From Paenarthrobacter sp. DKR-5 (lineage in GTDB: Bacteria > Actinomycetota > Actinomycetes > Actinomycetales > Micrococcaceae), in the NCBI RefSeq assembly GCF_018531425.1, contig NZ_JAHBOI010000002.1, positions 248,001-312,000 of the forward strand: DNA of 64,000 bases, in the 5' to 3' direction. The stretch's first letter is position 1; the number at the start of each line of letters is the position of its first letter. Positions 1 to 10,722 of the stretch are shown one piece after another. The notes under the pieces are model-generated. The model was not told where the DNA came from. It searched no databases and saw only the letters and a list, made by a program, of their open reading frames with translations. A program made the translations under genes and the position numbers.

Positions 1-83
1 GCGCCAGCGTTGCTGAAGTATGCAGGGGCTCCGAGAGCCGCACCGGCGCGGGTGCCGCGGAAACCGTTCGTGCCGTGAGCCAT
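1..83 (-). CDS. rbpA: RNA polymerase-binding protein RbpA, N-terminal fragment (runs off window)
   Basis: Only the first 27 codons lie in the window. The translation begins MAHGTNGFRGTRAGAALG and continues as a basic, Gly/Ala-rich tail. This resembles the flexible N-terminus of Micrococcales RbpA, which binds RNA polymerase and the housekeeping sigma factor to help open-complex formation. ATG at 83 follows GGAG at 7 nt. Its place beside secG, just past a strong terminator, matches the usual secG-rbpA order in this family. No zinc-ribbon part is visible, so the name rests on the N-terminal resemblance and on synteny. Confidence 0.6.
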   Translation of the reverse strand, partial: MAHGTNGFRGTRAGAALGAPAYFSNAG

Positions 84-145
84 ATAGTCACTCCGGGGGC
101 CGTTCGGGCTGAGCTTACCGGCCCAGTCTACGGCCGGTTAACGCC

Positions 146-182
146 GTCGGGCAGCATCCGAAAGTCCCGGATGCTGCCCGAC
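146..182 (-). terminator. Strong hairpin terminator after secG
   Basis: Perfect 15-bp inverted repeat, with arms at 146-160 and 168-182 and a 7-nt loop, lying 20 nt beyond the secG stop codon. It has no long U tract. It separates the gap-pgk-tpiA-secG operon from the rbpA-like gene, which has its own Shine-Dalgarno sequence. Confidence 0.8.
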
Positions 183-201
183 GCGAACAAGACACGTAGT
201 G

Positions 202-450
202 CTAGGCGTTGCTGAACCTCATGATCAGTCCCAGCCCCACGATGACCGCGCCCCAGGTGACCCCGAGGATGATCGTGAACCGGTTGAGGTTGCGCTCGGC
301 CACACCGGAGGAACCGAGGCTCGAACTCATGCCGCCGCCGAACATGTCGGACAGCCCGCCGCCCCTGCCTTTGTGCAGGAGGATAAGAAACGTCAGCAGA
401 AGGCTGGTGATGCCCAGCAGGATCTGCAGGACGATTTGAAGAACTTCCAC
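202..450 (-). CDS. secG: Preprotein translocase subunit SecG
   Basis: An 82-residue inner-membrane component of the SecYEG channel that assists protein export. It has two hydrophobic segments (about residues 3-24 and 57-78). Between them is a cytoplasmic loop with the family signature LLHKGRGGGLSDMFGG. GTG at 450 follows AAAGG at 5 nt. It is the last gene of the gap-pgk-tpiA-secG run, 48 nt after tpiA. Length and topology are normal for actinobacterial SecG. Confidence 0.95.
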   Translation of the reverse strand: MEVLQIVLQILLGITSLLLTFLILLHKGRGGGLSDMFGGGMSSSLGSSGVAERNLNRFTIILGVTWGAVIVGLGLIMRFSNA

Positions 451-498
451 AGCGGCCTTTCAGCTCAGGTACTTCCGGCCCGGGTTTTCCCGGAGCGG

Positions 499-1314
<816 letters not shown>

Positions 1315-1348
1315 GCGTGTCTCCAGTTCAAAGATGAAAAATTCGGGT

Positions 1349-1376
1349 GCCGGCGGGCCTGTGGCGGCCCGCCGGC
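1349..1376 (-). terminator. Intercistronic hairpin between pgk and tpiA
   Basis: Perfect 11-bp GC-rich stem, with arms at 1349-1359 and 1366-1376 and a 6-nt loop. On the transcribed strand it is followed within 8 nt by AATTTTTC. It has the make-up of a weak intrinsic terminator or RNA-stability element inside the glycolytic operon. Whether it attenuates or only stabilises the upstream mRNA cannot be read from sequence. Confidence 0.6.
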
Positions 1377-1384
1377 GGAAGGCC

Positions 1385-2620
1385 TTAGCGGTCCAGGACT
1401 GTCAGTCCCGGAAGCTCCTTGCCTTCGAGGTATTCCAGGCTGGCGCCCCCGCCGGTCGAGATGTGGCCGAACTGGCCGTCCTCGAAACCGAGCGTGCGGA
1501 CCGCAGCGGCCGAGTCGCCGCCGCCGACGACGGTCAGGGCTCCGTTGGCCGTTGCTTCGGTGAGCGCAGCCGCGACCGCCCGGGTGCCTGCGGCGAAGGC
1601 GTCGAACTCGAACACACCCATCGGGCCGTTCCAGAACACGGTCTTCGCCTTGGTGATGTAGCCGGCGAAGTCAGCGCCCGAGGCCGGCCCGATGTCCAGG
1701 CCGAGTCCGGCGGCGCCGAAGCTGCTCGCCTCGATCGCGTCCGCTGCGACGGTTTCGTGCGCAGCGTCGGCGGCGAACTTCTCCGCCACGACGATGTCGG
1801 TCGGGAGCACGAATTCGCTGCCGGCCTCCTTGGCGCGCGCCAGGTAACCGCGCACGGTGTCGAGCTGGTCCGCCTCGAGCAGGCTTGCGCCGACCTTGTG
1901 GCCCTGCGCGGCGAGGAAGGTGAACACCATGCCGCCGCCGACCAGGAGGTAGTCGGCCTTGCCGATGAGGTTCTCGATCACAGCCAGCTTGTCCGAGACC
2001 TTCGAACCGCCCAGCACCACCACGAACGGGCGTTCCGGCTTGGTGGTCAGGCGCTGGAGCACGTCCACCTCCGCCTTGACGAGGTCGCCCTGGTAGGAGG
2101 GCAGCTTCGTGGCAATGTCGTAGACACTGGCGTGCTTGCGGTGCACGGCGCCGAAGGCGTCATCCACGTAGGCGCCGTTGTCCCCGGTGAGCGCCGCGAG
2201 TTCGTCGGCGAAGGCGGACCGTTCGGCGTCGTCCTTGCTGGTCTCGCGGGGGTCGAAGCGCACGTTTTCAAGAACCAGCACTTCGCCGTCCTGCAGCCCT
2301 GCCGCCAGTTCGGAGGCGCTGGGCCCGGCTGTGTCAGCGGCGAGGGTGACCTTGAACGGTGCGAGCCCGGCCAGCCGGTCAGCGGCCGGCTTGAGCGAGT
2401 ACTTGGGCTCCGGTGCCCCCTTGGGACGTCCGAGGTGGGCCGCCACCAGCACGCGGGCGCCGGCGTCGGCGAGCTTCTGGATCACCGGAAGGGACGCGCG
2501 GACGCGTCCGTCGTCTGTCACGGTGGAGCCGTCGAGCGGCACGTTCAGGTCCGACCGGACCAGGACGTGCCGCCCGCGCACTCCTTCGGACAGCAGCTCA
2601 GTCAGTGCGTGAGCAACCAT
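1385..2620 (-). CDS. pgk: Phosphoglycerate kinase
   Basis: A 411-residue glycolytic enzyme that transfers phosphate from 1,3-bisphosphoglycerate to ADP. The N-domain motif [13 protein letters not shown] (about residues 19-31) and HLGRPKG form the substrate site. C-domain motifs WNGPMGVFE and GGGDSAAAV form the nucleotide-binding and helical-cap region. The length is standard. ATG at 2620 follows GGAG at 8 nt and lies only 12 nt after the gap stop codon, so the two genes are co-transcribed. Confidence 0.97.
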   Translation of the reverse strand: MVAHALTELLSEGVRGRHVLVRSDLNVPLDGSTVTDDGRVRASLPVIQKLADAGARVLVAAHLGRPKGAPEPKYSLKPAADRLAGLAPFKVTLAADTAGPSASELAAGLQDGEVLVLENVRFDPRETSKDDAERSAFADELAALTGDNGAYVDDAFGAVHRKHASVYDIATKLPSYQGDLVKAEVDVLQRLTTKPERPFVVVLGGSKVSDKLAVIENLIGKADYLLVGGGMVFTFLAAQGHKVGASLLEADQLDTVRGYLARAKEAGSEFVLPTDIVVAEKFAADAAHETVAADAIEASSFGAAGLGLDIGPASGADFAGYITKAKTVFWNGPMGVFEFDAFAAGTRAVAAALTEATANGALTVVGGGDSAAAVRTLGFEDGQFGHISTGGGASLEYLEGKELPGLTVLDR

Positions 2621-2632
2621 CGTGGCGGCTCC

Positions 2633-3664
<1,032 letters not shown>

Positions 3665-3789
3665 TCAAGCACACAGCCGGCTCCGGTTGAGCCGACCAGG
3701 TGGTCCATTGGGTGGACACGCCGTTGTGTCACGCAGAAAGGGTCCGGAAGGCACTCCGCCGTTGGTATTTCAAGGCGTCACGCCTCCCG

Positions 3790-3801
3790 GTTCCCATCCT
3801 A
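3790..3801 (-). promoter_or_regulatory. Probable gap operon promoter (-10 TAGGAT)
   Basis: On the minus strand this reads TAGGATGGGAAC, with TAGGAT as the -10 at 3796-3801. The identical 12-mer recurs upstream of sodA (4596-4607), so both genes share the -10 and initially transcribed region. The inferred leader to the gap start is about 150 nt. No convincing -35 was identified. Confidence 0.5.
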
Positions 3802-3869
3802 CGGTGCCGGGCAGTCTGTTGCTCTTTCTGTCCGGAATGTGGCGCGAGCCACTCAGGCGGTCGCCAGGA

Positions 3870-4493
3870 TCAGAGGGTGATCAGACCCGTCGCGTTGCGG
3901 CGGGCGCCATCGAAGCGCTTGGCGACGTCGGCCCAGTTGACGATGTTCCAGAACGCCTTGACGTAGTCGGCCTTGACGTTCACATAGTCCAGGTAGAAGG
4001 CGTGCTCCCACATGTCGAGCATCAGCAGCGGGGTGGTGCCGACCGCCACGTTGCCCTGCTGGTCGTAGAGCTGCTCGATGACCAGGTTTCCGCCGATCGG
4101 CTCGTACGCCAGGAAGCCCCAGCCCGAGCCCTGCAGGCCCAGGGCCGCGGCGGTGAACTGGGCGCGGAACGCGTCGAACGACCCGAACGCGTCGTCGATG
4201 GCGGCCGCGAGCTCGCCCTCGGGCTTGTCGCCTCCGTCCGGAGAAAGGTTGTTCCAGAAGACCGAGTGGTTGACGTGGCCGCCGGTGTGGAATGCCAGGT
4301 CCTTGGAAAGCTGGTTGATGTTGGCGAAGTCGCCCTTGTCGCGGGCCTCGGCAAGCTGTGCCAGCGCCTTGTTGGCACCCGCCACGTAGGCGGCGTGGTG
4401 CTTGTCGTGGTGCAGCTCCATGATGCGTGCGGAGATGTGCGGCTCCAGCGCGGCATAGTCGTACGGCAGATCGGGAAGTGTGTACTCGCTCAC
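3870..4493 (-). CDS. sodA: Superoxide dismutase (Fe/Mn family)
   Basis: A 207-residue cytosolic enzyme that dismutates superoxide. Metal-ligand blocks are visible: [19 protein letters not shown] (first His ligand and gateway residues), [15 protein letters not shown] (second His) and [12 protein letters not shown] (Asp and His ligands). I chose GTG at 4493 because GGAGG lies 5 nt upstream and the product then begins [13 protein letters not shown], the usual start. A longer upstream reading frame lacks a ribosome-binding site. Whether the metal is Mn or Fe cannot be settled by eye. Confidence 0.95.
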   Translation of the reverse strand: MSEYTLPDLPYDYAALEPHISARIMELHHDKHHAAYVAGANKALAQLAEARDKGDFANINQLSKDLAFHTGGHVNHSVFWNNLSPDGGDKPEGELAAAIDDAFGSFDAFRAQFTAAALGLQGSGWGFLAYEPIGGNLVIEQLYDQQGNVAVGTTPLLMLDMWEHAFYLDYVNVKADYVKAFWNIVNWADVAKRFDGARRNATGLITL

Positions 4494-4595
4494 GAATTCC
4501 TCCGTTTTAGTCCGGATATTGCATCCGGGCGGCTTCTCCACCCGGAAATCTTGGGTGCTACAAGTGCGGGCCGGCTGAACCGCGCGCCGGCGCCT

Positions 4596-4607
4596 GTTCC
4601 CATCCTA
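4596..4607 (-). promoter_or_regulatory. Probable sodA promoter (-10 TAGGAT)
   Basis: The minus strand reads TAGGATGGGAAC, identical to the gap promoter 12-mer. The -10 hexamer occupies 4602-4607, about 10 nt after the whiA stop codon. The predicted leader is about 100 nt to the GTG start. No clear -35 was identified. Confidence 0.5.
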
Positions 4608-4616
4608 GGGACTTAG

Positions 4617-5597
4617 TCACTCATCCAGCATGTCCGGGGTCACATTCGCCTCGGTACCGGGGATGCCCAGCTCGATGGCCCGCTTGTCCGCCATCGCCAG
4701 CAGCCGCCGGATCCGGCCCGCGATTGCGTCCTTGGTCATCGGCGGCTCCGCGAGCCGCCCGAGCTCGTCCAGGCTCGCCTGTTTGTGCGCGACCCGGAGC
4801 TCGCCGGCGTACTTCAGGTGGTGCGGGACGTCGTCGCCGAGGATCTCCAAGGCCCGGTCCACCCGCGCTCCGGCGGCGACGGCGGCCTGCGCCGAGCGGC
4901 GGAGGTTGGCGTCGTCAAAGTTCGCCAGCCGGTTCGCGGTCGCCCGGACCTCCTTGCGCATCCGGCGCTCCTCCCAGACCAGCAGCGCCTCATGCGCCCC
5001 CATCCGGGTCAGCAGCGCGGCGATCGTGTCCCCGTCGCGGATGACCACGCGGTCCACGCCGCGCACCTCGCGGGCCTTGGCCTGGATGCCGAGCCGGCGG
5101 GCAGCGCCCACCAGGGCCAGCGCCGACTCGGGCCCGGGGCAGGTCACCTCCATCGCGGACGAGCGTCCGGGCTCGGTGAGCGAGCCGTGCGCCAGGAAGG
5201 CGCCGCGCCAGACGGCTTCGGCGTCGGCAGCGGAACCGTTGACGACGGCGGAGGGAAGCCCCCGCACCGGGCGTCCCCGGGAGTCGAGCAGTCCTGTCTG
5301 CCGGGCCAGCGCCTCGCCGTCGCGCACCACGCGGACGACGTACCTGTTGCCGCGCCGGAGGCCCCCGCCGGAGACCACGATGATTTCCGAGCCGTGGCCG
5401 TAGACCTCGGCGATCGCTGTGCGCAGCCGGCGGGCCGTGGCGGCCAAGTCAACTTCGGCCTCGATGACGATCCGACCCGAAATGATATGGAGTCCGCCGG
5501 CAAACCGCAGCATCGCCGAGACCTCGGCCTTGCGCACCGAGGATTTCCTGACGTCAAGGCGCGAAAGTTCGTCCTTGACCGCTGCTGTCAGCGCCAT
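4617..5597 (-). CDS. whiA: Sporulation/cell-division transcription factor WhiA
   Basis: A 326-residue DNA-binding protein with an N-terminal LAGLIDADG-homing-endonuclease-like fold and a C-terminal helix-turn-helix ([29 protein letters not shown], split here as [14 protein letters not shown] then [15 protein letters not shown]). In Streptomyces it works with WhiB to control septation genes. In non-sporulating relatives it influences division. The start [14 protein letters not shown] is typical, 11 nt after yvcK. It is the last gene of the conserved rapZ-yvcK-whiA operon. Confidence 0.95.
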   Translation of the reverse strand: MALTAAVKDELSRLDVRKSSVRKAEVSAMLRFAGGLHIISGRIVIEAEVDLAATARRLRTAIAEVYGHGSEIIVVSGGGLRRGNRYVVRVVRDGEALARQTGLLDSRGRPVRGLPSAVVNGSAADAEAVWRGAFLAHGSLTEPGRSSAMEVTCPGPESALALVGAARRLGIQAKAREVRGVDRVVIRDGDTIAALLTRMGAHEALLVWEERRMRKEVRATANRLANFDDANLRRSAQAAVAAGARVDRALEILGDDVPHHLKYAGELRVAHKQASLDELGRLAEPPMTKDAIAGRIRRLLAMADKRAIELGIPGTEANVTPDMLDE

Positions 5598-5608
5598 TGT
5601 GCCGTTTC

Positions 5609-6628
5609 CTATCTGTCCCCAAAAATGTCGTGGTAGGCCGCAGCCAACCGCAGCGGGTCGTGTACCGGACGTCCGCTCGGACCTCCCACTTTACCCAAGA
5701 CGACCTCGGCTCCGATCATTGCCGCCGCCTCCTGGAGTTCGGCGCGGTCGGCCACCACTGAAGCGTCCGCCAGGACGACGTCGACCGTGAACTCGGGAGC
5801 GTAGCGCTGCAGCACGCGCAGGTGGTCTGCGGCCGTCATTCCCTTGGTTTCGTACGTGTCCAGGGCCAGGTTCATGGTCAGCACGCGGCGCGCCGGAGTG
5901 CTGCACAGGGCCTGGCGGAGCTCCGGCAGGAGCAGATGCGGCAGCACCGAGGTATACCAGGAGCCGGGGCCGAGGATCACCCAGTCCGCGAGTTCGATCG
6001 CCTCCAGCGCCTCCGGGCATGCCGGCGCGTTGGGCGGCAGCAGCCGCACATTGTCGACGTGCCCGGCGACCGCCAGTTTGGCCTGGCCCGTGATGGTGCG
6101 CACCTCGCTGCCGCCGTCCTCGCCGTGGCTGGTCACGTCGCCCTCGATGGTCAGCGGCACGCTCGCCATTGGCAGCACCTGTCCGCGCGCGCCCAGCAGC
6201 GCACCGGCCCATTTCAGGCCGTCCACGGTGTCCCCGAGCAGCTCCCAGAGGGTGACGATGAGGAGGTTGCCCATGGAGTGGTTGTCCAGCGGACCGTCGG
6301 AGCCGTTGCGCGACTTGAAGCGGTGCTGCATCACGTCGCGCCAGGTGCGGCCCCAGTCCGTGTCGTCGCACAAGGCAGCCAGCGCCATCCGCAGGTCCCC
6401 CGGCGGCAGCACCCCCAGCTCGTCGCGCAGCCGGCCCGAGGAACCGCCGTCGTCGGCCACCGTCACGACGGCGGTGAGCTCGGAGGTGAGCAGGCGCAGC
6501 GCCGAGAGGGACGCAGCGAGCCCGTGCCCGCCGCCCAGCGCCACGACCGCCGGCTGGCTGTCCTTGCCGGCACCGGAGCCTTGCCCCGCCGGCGGGACCA
6601 TCGGGAGCGGGCCGGTCAGCAGCGCCAC
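5609..6628 (-). CDS. yvcK: YvcK/CofD-like gluconeogenesis factor
   Basis: A 339-residue member of the CofD-like family. It is a nucleotide-sugar (UDP-GlcNAc) binding protein that in other bacteria links carbon source to peptidoglycan synthesis. [20 protein letters not shown] (about residues 29-48) is the glycine-rich nucleotide-binding start. [10 protein letters not shown] and [10 protein letters not shown] are family motifs. The GTG start shares its first base with the rapZ stop (TAGTG at 6626-6630), which implies translational coupling. Confidence 0.93.
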   Translation of the reverse strand: MALLTGPLPMVPPAGQGSGAGKDSQPAVVALGGGHGLAASLSALRLLTSELTAVVTVADDGGSSGRLRDELGVLPPGDLRMALAALCDDTDWGRTWRDVMQHRFKSRNGSDGPLDNHSMGNLLIVTLWELLGDTVDGLKWAGALLGARGQVLPMASVPLTIEGDVTSHGEDGGSEVRTITGQAKLAVAGHVDNVRLLPPNAPACPEALEAIELADWVILGPGSWYTSVLPHLLLPELRQALCSTPARRVLTMNLALDTYETKGMTAADHLRVLQRYAPEFTVDVVLADASVVADRAELQEAAAMIGAEVVLGKVGGPSGRPVHDPLRLAAAYHDIFGDR

Positions 6629-7539
6629 TATTCGCGTCCCAGGTCGCGGTGGGCGGTGGTCACCGTGACGCGCGGGAGCTGCGCCAGCCGCCGGGAAATC
6701 TCCTCCGCGACGGCGACTGAGCGGTGCTTGCCGCCGGTGCAGCCGATCGCGATCGTGGCGTAGTGCTTGTTCTCCCGGCGGTAGCCGTCCAGCACAGGTT
6801 CCAGGGCATGCACGTAACGGTCCACGAACTCCCCCGCCCCGTTGGCCACCAGGACAAAGTCGCTGACGTCCTTGTCCAGCCCGGTTTGCGGCCGCAGCTG
6901 CGGCACCCAGTGCGGATTCGGCAGGAAGCGCACGTCCGCCACATAGTTCGCGTCCACCGGCAGCCCGTACTTGAAGCCGAAGCTCATCACTGTCAGGCGC
7001 AGCGTGACCGGGCCGGTTTCGGAAAAGAGCTCGGTCATGGCGGAGGCAAGTTCGTGCACATTGAGGCTGGAGGTATCCAGGACCAGGTCCGCGGAGGAAC
7101 GAAGTTCGGCCAGCAGGGTCCGCTCGCGGGAAATGCCGTCGAGGATGCGGCCGCCGCCCTGCAGCGGGTGCGGGCGGCGTCCCTGCTCGAAGCGGCGCAC
7201 GAGCACGTCGTCACTCGCGTCGAGGAAGACCACGCGGAAGGTGATACCGCTGGCCGCGAGGGCCTGCAGCGAGTCGCGGATGTCGGCGAACAGGGCCTTC
7301 CCGCGCACGTCGACGACGGCGGCGAACCGCGGGATGGACTGCGGCGTGCGGGAGACGAGTTCCGCCATCGTGCCGAGCATCTGCGGCGGAAGGTTCTCCA
7401 CCACGTACCAGCCGTGGTCCTCCAGTGCGTCCGCGGCGGTGCTGCGGCCTGCGCCGGACATCCCCGTGATGACCACGAACTCGGCCGCTTCGGGCTTGAT
7501 CGCCTCCAGGCTGTTGCCCTCAGTCGTTGACTCTGTCAC
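6628..7539 (-). CDS. rapZ: RapZ-type RNase adapter / P-loop nucleotide-binding protein
   Basis: A 303-residue RapZ (YvcJ) homologue. In E. coli RapZ guides RNase E to the small RNA GlmZ in amino-sugar control, but the actinobacterial role is unclear. The P-loop [11 protein letters not shown] has Arg-Ser in place of Lys-Ser, as is usual in this family. The C-terminal [17 protein letters not shown] is the RapZ signature. I took GTG at 7539, which gives MTESTTEG, because the 12 codons upstream look non-conserved. A -10-like TAGGCT lies at 7603-7608. Confidence 0.92.
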   Translation of the reverse strand: MTESTTEGNSLEAIKPEAAEFVVITGMSGAGRSTAADALEDHGWYVVENLPPQMLGTMAELVSRTPQSIPRFAAVVDVRGKALFADIRDSLQALAASGITFRVVFLDASDDVLVRRFEQGRRPHPLQGGGRILDGISRERTLLAELRSSADLVLDTSSLNVHELASAMTELFSETGPVTLRLTVMSFGFKYGLPVDANYVADVRFLPNPHWVPQLRPQTGLDKDVSDFVLVANGAGEFVDRYVHALEPVLDGYRRENKHYATIAIGCTGGKHRSVAVAEEISRRLAQLPRVTVTTAHRDLGRE

Positions 7540-7609
7540 GAAATCCGTCCCGCTCCTTGTCCGTCCATGCCGCACCCGCCCGCTTCGGGGCGGCCTGCTT
7601 CGAGCCTAG

Positions 7610-9586
7610 CTAAGATTCGAGGATTTCGCCGGTCGTCATGTTCACCGCCGGCGCCGGCCCCGCGTCGCCCGCGGGGTGCAGGGCTGCCGTCACCGCCAAG
7701 GCCAGCTGCGGGCCGATTCCCTTCGCCTGCTCGATTTCCTCCGCGGTGGCGGCGCGCAGCTTCTTGACCGAGCCGAATTGGTCGAGCAGGGCCTTGCGCT
7801 TGGCCGGGCCGAGGCCCGGCACCTCGTCGAGCACCGACGCGGTCATCGACTTGCCGCGTTTCTGCCGGTGGAAGGTGATGGCGAAGCGGTGCGCCTCGTC
7901 GCGGATGCGCTGCAGCAGGTACAGGCCCTCGGAGGCGCGGGGCAGAATCACCGGGAAGTCGCTGTCCGGCAGCCACACCTCCTCAAGCCGCTTCGCCAGG
8001 CCGACGACGAACACGTCGTCGATGCCCAGGTCCGCAAGTGCCCGCGACGCGGCGCCGACCTGCGGCTTGCCGCCGTCGACGACGACGAGGTTGGGCGGGT
8101 AGGCGAACTTGGCTTTCTTCCGGCCCTCGGCCTCGGTCGGGGCCGGGATCTCCCCGGTGGCGGCCGAGGGCGGCGGAGCGCTCTTGTCCTCCAGGTAGTG
8201 CCGGAAGCGGCGGCTGATGACGTCGTACATCGCGGCAGTGTCGTCCACGGCCGCGGCCCCGGTAATGGCAAATTTGCGGTAGTCGGACTTGCGCGGGAGT
8301 CCGTCCTCCATCACCACCATGGAAGCCACCACATTCGTGCCCTGTACGTGCGAAATGTCGAAGCACTCGATCCGCAGCAGCGCCACCGGCAGGTCGAGTG
8401 CCTCCTGCAGCTCCTGCAGGGCCCGCGACCGGGTAGTCAGGTCCCCGGCCCGCTGGACCTTGTGCAGCTTGAAGGCCTGCTCGGCGTTCTGCCGCACGGT
8501 CTCCATCAGGGCTGCTTTGTCTCCGCGCCGAGGCACGCGCACGTCGACCTTCGCCCCGCGGAGGCCGCTGAGCCAGGCGGTGACATCCTCCGGGTTGGCG
8601 GGCAGCGCGGGGACCAGCACCTGCCGCGGGATCCTGTCGTCCAGGCCCGATTCCTCACCGTAGACCTGTTGCAGCAGGTGCTCCACGAGCTCGTCGGTGC
8701 CGGCGTCCTCGACCTTCTCGACCACCCAGCCCCGCTGGCCGCGGATCCGTCCCCCGCGGACGTGGAACACCTGGACACTGGCTTCGAGCTCGTCCTCGGT
8801 CAGGCCGAACACGTCGGCGTCGGTGTCCTCGCTGAGCACCACGACGTTGCGTTCGAACACCCGCTTCATGGCGGCGATGTTGTCCCGCAGCCGGGCCGCG
8901 GCCTCGTAGTCGAGCCGGGACACGGCATCGGCCATCTGCCGTTCCAGGCTGCTGATGAAGCGCTTGCCTTCACCGGCCATGAAAGCGCAGAACTGCGAGG
9001 CGAGTTCGCGGTGGTCCTCAGGAGAGATCCTGCCGATGCAGGGGGCGGAGCACTTGCCAATGTAGCCCAGCAGGCAGGGGCGGCCGCTGCGCTCGGCGCG
9101 CTTGAAGACTCCGGCGCTGCAGCTGCGCACCGGGAACACCGGCAGCAGGGTGTCCACGGTCTCGCGGATTGCCCGCGCCGGGTAGAAGGGGCCGAAGTAG
9201 CGCGTGTCCTTGCGCCGCTCCCCGCGCATGACCTGCACCCGGGGGAACTTCTCCCCCATCGTGACGGCGAGGTAGGGATAGGACTTGTCGTCCCGGAACA
9301 TGATGTTGAACCGGGGGTTGAATTCCTTGATCCAGGTGTACTCGAGCTGCAGCGCCTCGAGCTCGCTGCCGACCGTCGTCCACTCGACGCTGGCGGCGGT
9401 GGTCACCATCGCGCGGGTCTTGGGAAGCAGGCCCGCCGGGCTGGCGAAGTAGGAGTTCAGGCGCGAACGAAGGCTTTTGGCCTTGCCGACGTAAATTACC
9501 CGTCCATGCGGGTCGCGGAACCGGTATACGCCCGGGTCAAGCGGAATGTCGCCCGGCTTCGGCCGGTAGCTCGCTGGATCTGCCAC
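7610..9586 (-). CDS. uvrC: Excinuclease ABC subunit C
   Basis: A 658-residue nuclease of nucleotide-excision repair that makes both incisions beside a UvrB-marked lesion. It has an N-terminal GIY-YIG domain ([20 protein letters not shown], about residues 19-38), a UVR domain near residues 200-240 ([20 protein letters not shown]), an RNase H-like incision domain ([19 protein letters not shown]) and C-terminal helix-hairpin-helix motifs ([18 protein letters not shown]). GTG at 9586 gives [13 protein letters not shown] one codon earlier is possible. A -10 box 6 nt upstream suggests leaderless translation. Confidence 0.96.
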   Translation of the reverse strand: MADPASYRPKPGDIPLDPGVYRFRDPHGRVIYVGKAKSLRSRLNSYFASPAGLLPKTRAMVTTAASVEWTTVGSELEALQLEYTWIKEFNPRFNIMFRDDKSYPYLAVTMGEKFPRVQVMRGERRKDTRYFGPFYPARAIRETVDTLLPVFPVRSCSAGVFKRAERSGRPCLLGYIGKCSAPCIGRISPEDHRELASQFCAFMAGEGKRFISSLERQMADAVSRLDYEAAARLRDNIAAMKRVFERNVVVLSEDTDADVFGLTEDELEASVQVFHVRGGRIRGQRGWVVEKVEDAGTDELVEHLLQQVYGEESGLDDRIPRQVLVPALPANPEDVTAWLSGLRGAKVDVRVPRRGDKAALMETVRQNAEQAFKLHKVQRAGDLTTRSRALQELQEALDLPVALLRIECFDISHVQGTNVVASMVVMEDGLPRKSDYRKFAITGAAAVDDTAAMYDVISRRFRHYLEDKSAPPPSAATGEIPAPTEAEGRKKAKFAYPPNLVVVDGGKPQVGAASRALADLGIDDVFVVGLAKRLEEVWLPDSDFPVILPRASEGLYLLQRIRDEAHRFAITFHRQKRGKSMTASVLDEVPGLGPAKRKALLDQFGSVKKLRAATAEEIEQAKGIGPQLALAVTAALHPAGDAGPAPAVNMTTGEILES

Positions 9587-9592
9587 CAATCC

Positions 9593-9598
9593 AGTCTA
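9593..9598 (-). promoter_or_regulatory. uvrC -10 box, leaderless arrangement
   Basis: TAGACT on the minus strand ends 6 nt before the GTG start, the spacing expected when transcription begins at the start codon. No Shine-Dalgarno sequence precedes uvrC. Confidence 0.5.
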
Positions 9599-9632
9599 GT
9601 AGTCGCGCCCGGAAGCCGTTGCGCTCGCTCCC

Positions 9633-9662
9633 TTGCGGGGCTGATACCCGGCGGGGTATGAT
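9633..9662 (+). promoter_or_regulatory. Candidate plus-strand promoter before the 9.67-kb hairpin
   Basis: A -35-like TTGCGG and a near-consensus -10 TATGAT separated by 18 nt. Predicted transcription would start around 9669-9671, immediately at the base of the following hairpin. No coding gene lies downstream on this strand. Confidence 0.45.
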
Positions 9663-9666
9663 TGAG

Positions 9667-9720
9667 GACAGAAAGACCCCGGAGCTATCCCCCCAAATAC
9701 CTCCGGGGTCTTTCCCTGTC
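9667..9720 (+). ncRNA. Candidate short structured RNA or bidirectional terminator hairpin
   Basis: Long inverted repeat. AAAGACCCCGGAG at 9672-9684 pairs perfectly with CTCCGGGGTCTTT at 9701-9713, and GACAG at 9667-9671 pairs with CTGTC at 9716-9720. The 16-nt loop carries six consecutive C residues. U runs on both strands mean it can act as a terminator either way, but no converging genes need one here. With the promoter-like pair directly upstream, a small RNA is possible. The C-rich loop recalls the actinobacterial 6C RNA, but only one such loop is present. Confidence 0.4.
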
Positions 9721-10037
9721 TCCGGGCCTGCCTGCTGCGCCCGCTGCGGGGCCGGCGAACGAATTCTAGCCGGTGGCGCTCCTGTCCGCGATGGGGAGTT
9801 CTCCCCATGCTACGGGTGCGCAATTTGCCCCTGGTGCTGCTTACGATGGTGTTGCTGCAGCGCCCCCAAGCTGCGGCACCAGTGGAAGAGGCCAGGCAAC
9901 GGCCGCATACATCACGCTGACCACGTGGGCTGTTGCCGGCCCTTCCCATAATCTGGCTGCGCCCCCTCGAGGTGGCGCCGGCCATCCTCCGCACGCGCGC
10001 CTTTCCCGCGCCCGGCGGCGTCGAGTCATCGCGAAGA

Positions 10038-10622
10038 CTAGGCGGACCGGACGAGTTCCACCGGAGCTTCGAGCAGGGACCTCAGACGTCCGACGCCGTC
10101 CCTGATCCGCGATTTGATCGTCGGCAACGGCACACCAAGCTTCTCGGCCACTTCGCGATAGGTGAGTCCCCCGAAGTAGGCGAGGTCGATCGCCTCGCGC
10201 TGCGCCGGCACGAGCGAGGCGAGGGCAGTCTTCAGGCCGCCGGCATCGGCGCGGTCCAGCACCGTTTCGGCCACATCGTCATACGGCACACTGTGGGAAG
10301 CGGCGCCCCACCGCGCCTCGCGGCTGGTACTGGCTTCACGCGAACGGACCTTGTCCACTGCGCGCCGGTGAGCGATGGTAAGGAGCCAACTGACAGGACT
10401 GCCGGCGTCGGCGCGGTAGGTGCGGGCATCGCGCCACACCGAGATGTAGACATCCTGCACCACTTCCTCGCTCAGGCCGTGGTCCACCACAATCCGGCAC
10501 ACCAGGCCAAACACCCGCCGGGAAGTCCGGGCGTAGAACTCACTGAACGCCTGATGGTTGCCAAGCCCTGTCTCCAGCAGCAAAAGCGCCAGATCTTCCG
10601 CGGAGCGGTCCTCAGTCTTCAT
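10038..10622 (-). CDS. ECF RNA polymerase sigma factor, SigK-like
   Basis: A 194-residue extracytoplasmic-function sigma factor. Region 2 (about residues 27-95) includes FGLVCRIVVDHGLSEEVVQD and the DNA-melting helix SWLLTIAHRRAVDKVR. Region 4 (about 132-185) includes LPAQREAI-like LVPAQREAIDLAYFGGLTY and the helix-turn-helix YREVAEKLGVPLPTIKSRIR. It resembles the SigK group, which is normally held by a membrane anti-sigma (RskA) encoded directly downstream. No such gene follows here. Starts at ATG 10622. Confidence 0.88.
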   Translation of the reverse strand: MKTEDRSAEDLALLLLETGLGNHQAFSEFYARTSRRVFGLVCRIVVDHGLSEEVVQDVYISVWRDARTYRADAGSPVSWLLTIAHRRAVDKVRSREASTSREARWGAASHSVPYDDVAETVLDRADAGGLKTALASLVPAQREAIDLAYFGGLTYREVAEKLGVPLPTIKSRIRDGVGRLRSLLEAPVELVRSA

Positions 10623-10678
10623 CGTGCCCTCAGCTCAAGCCGTCGGCGCCTGGACGGATGTCACCGGGCCGTCAGGCA

Positions 10679-10709
10679 ATCATAAGACGCCTGATAGTAA
10701 GGCTGTCAA
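10679..10709 (-). promoter_or_regulatory. Candidate promoter of the ECF sigma-factor gene
   Basis: On the minus strand TTGACA (10704-10709) and TATGAT (10679-10684) are near-consensus housekeeping elements, but the spacer is 19 nt, longer than ideal. It lies between the acyltransferase stop and the sigma start. Confidence 0.4.
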
Positions 10710-10722
10710 GCTATACGCCTAT

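Larger units (their letters stand above)
9599..10037 (+). other. Gene-free interval between uvrC and the sigma-factor gene
   Basis: About 440 nt with no convincing coding region. The open frames present are Arg/Ser/Cys-rich, lack ribosome-binding sites and look like nothing I know. The only ordered signals are a plus-strand promoter-like pair (TTGCGG at 9633-9638 and TATGAT at 9657-9662, 18-nt spacer) and the large hairpin directly after it. The anti-sigma gene often found next to SigK-type factors is not present. Confidence 0.7.

Noticed and set aside
9619-10105. Possible small proteins between uvrC and the sigma gene
   Set aside because: Frames are Cys/Arg/Ser-rich, overlap each other, lack start signals and match nothing known.
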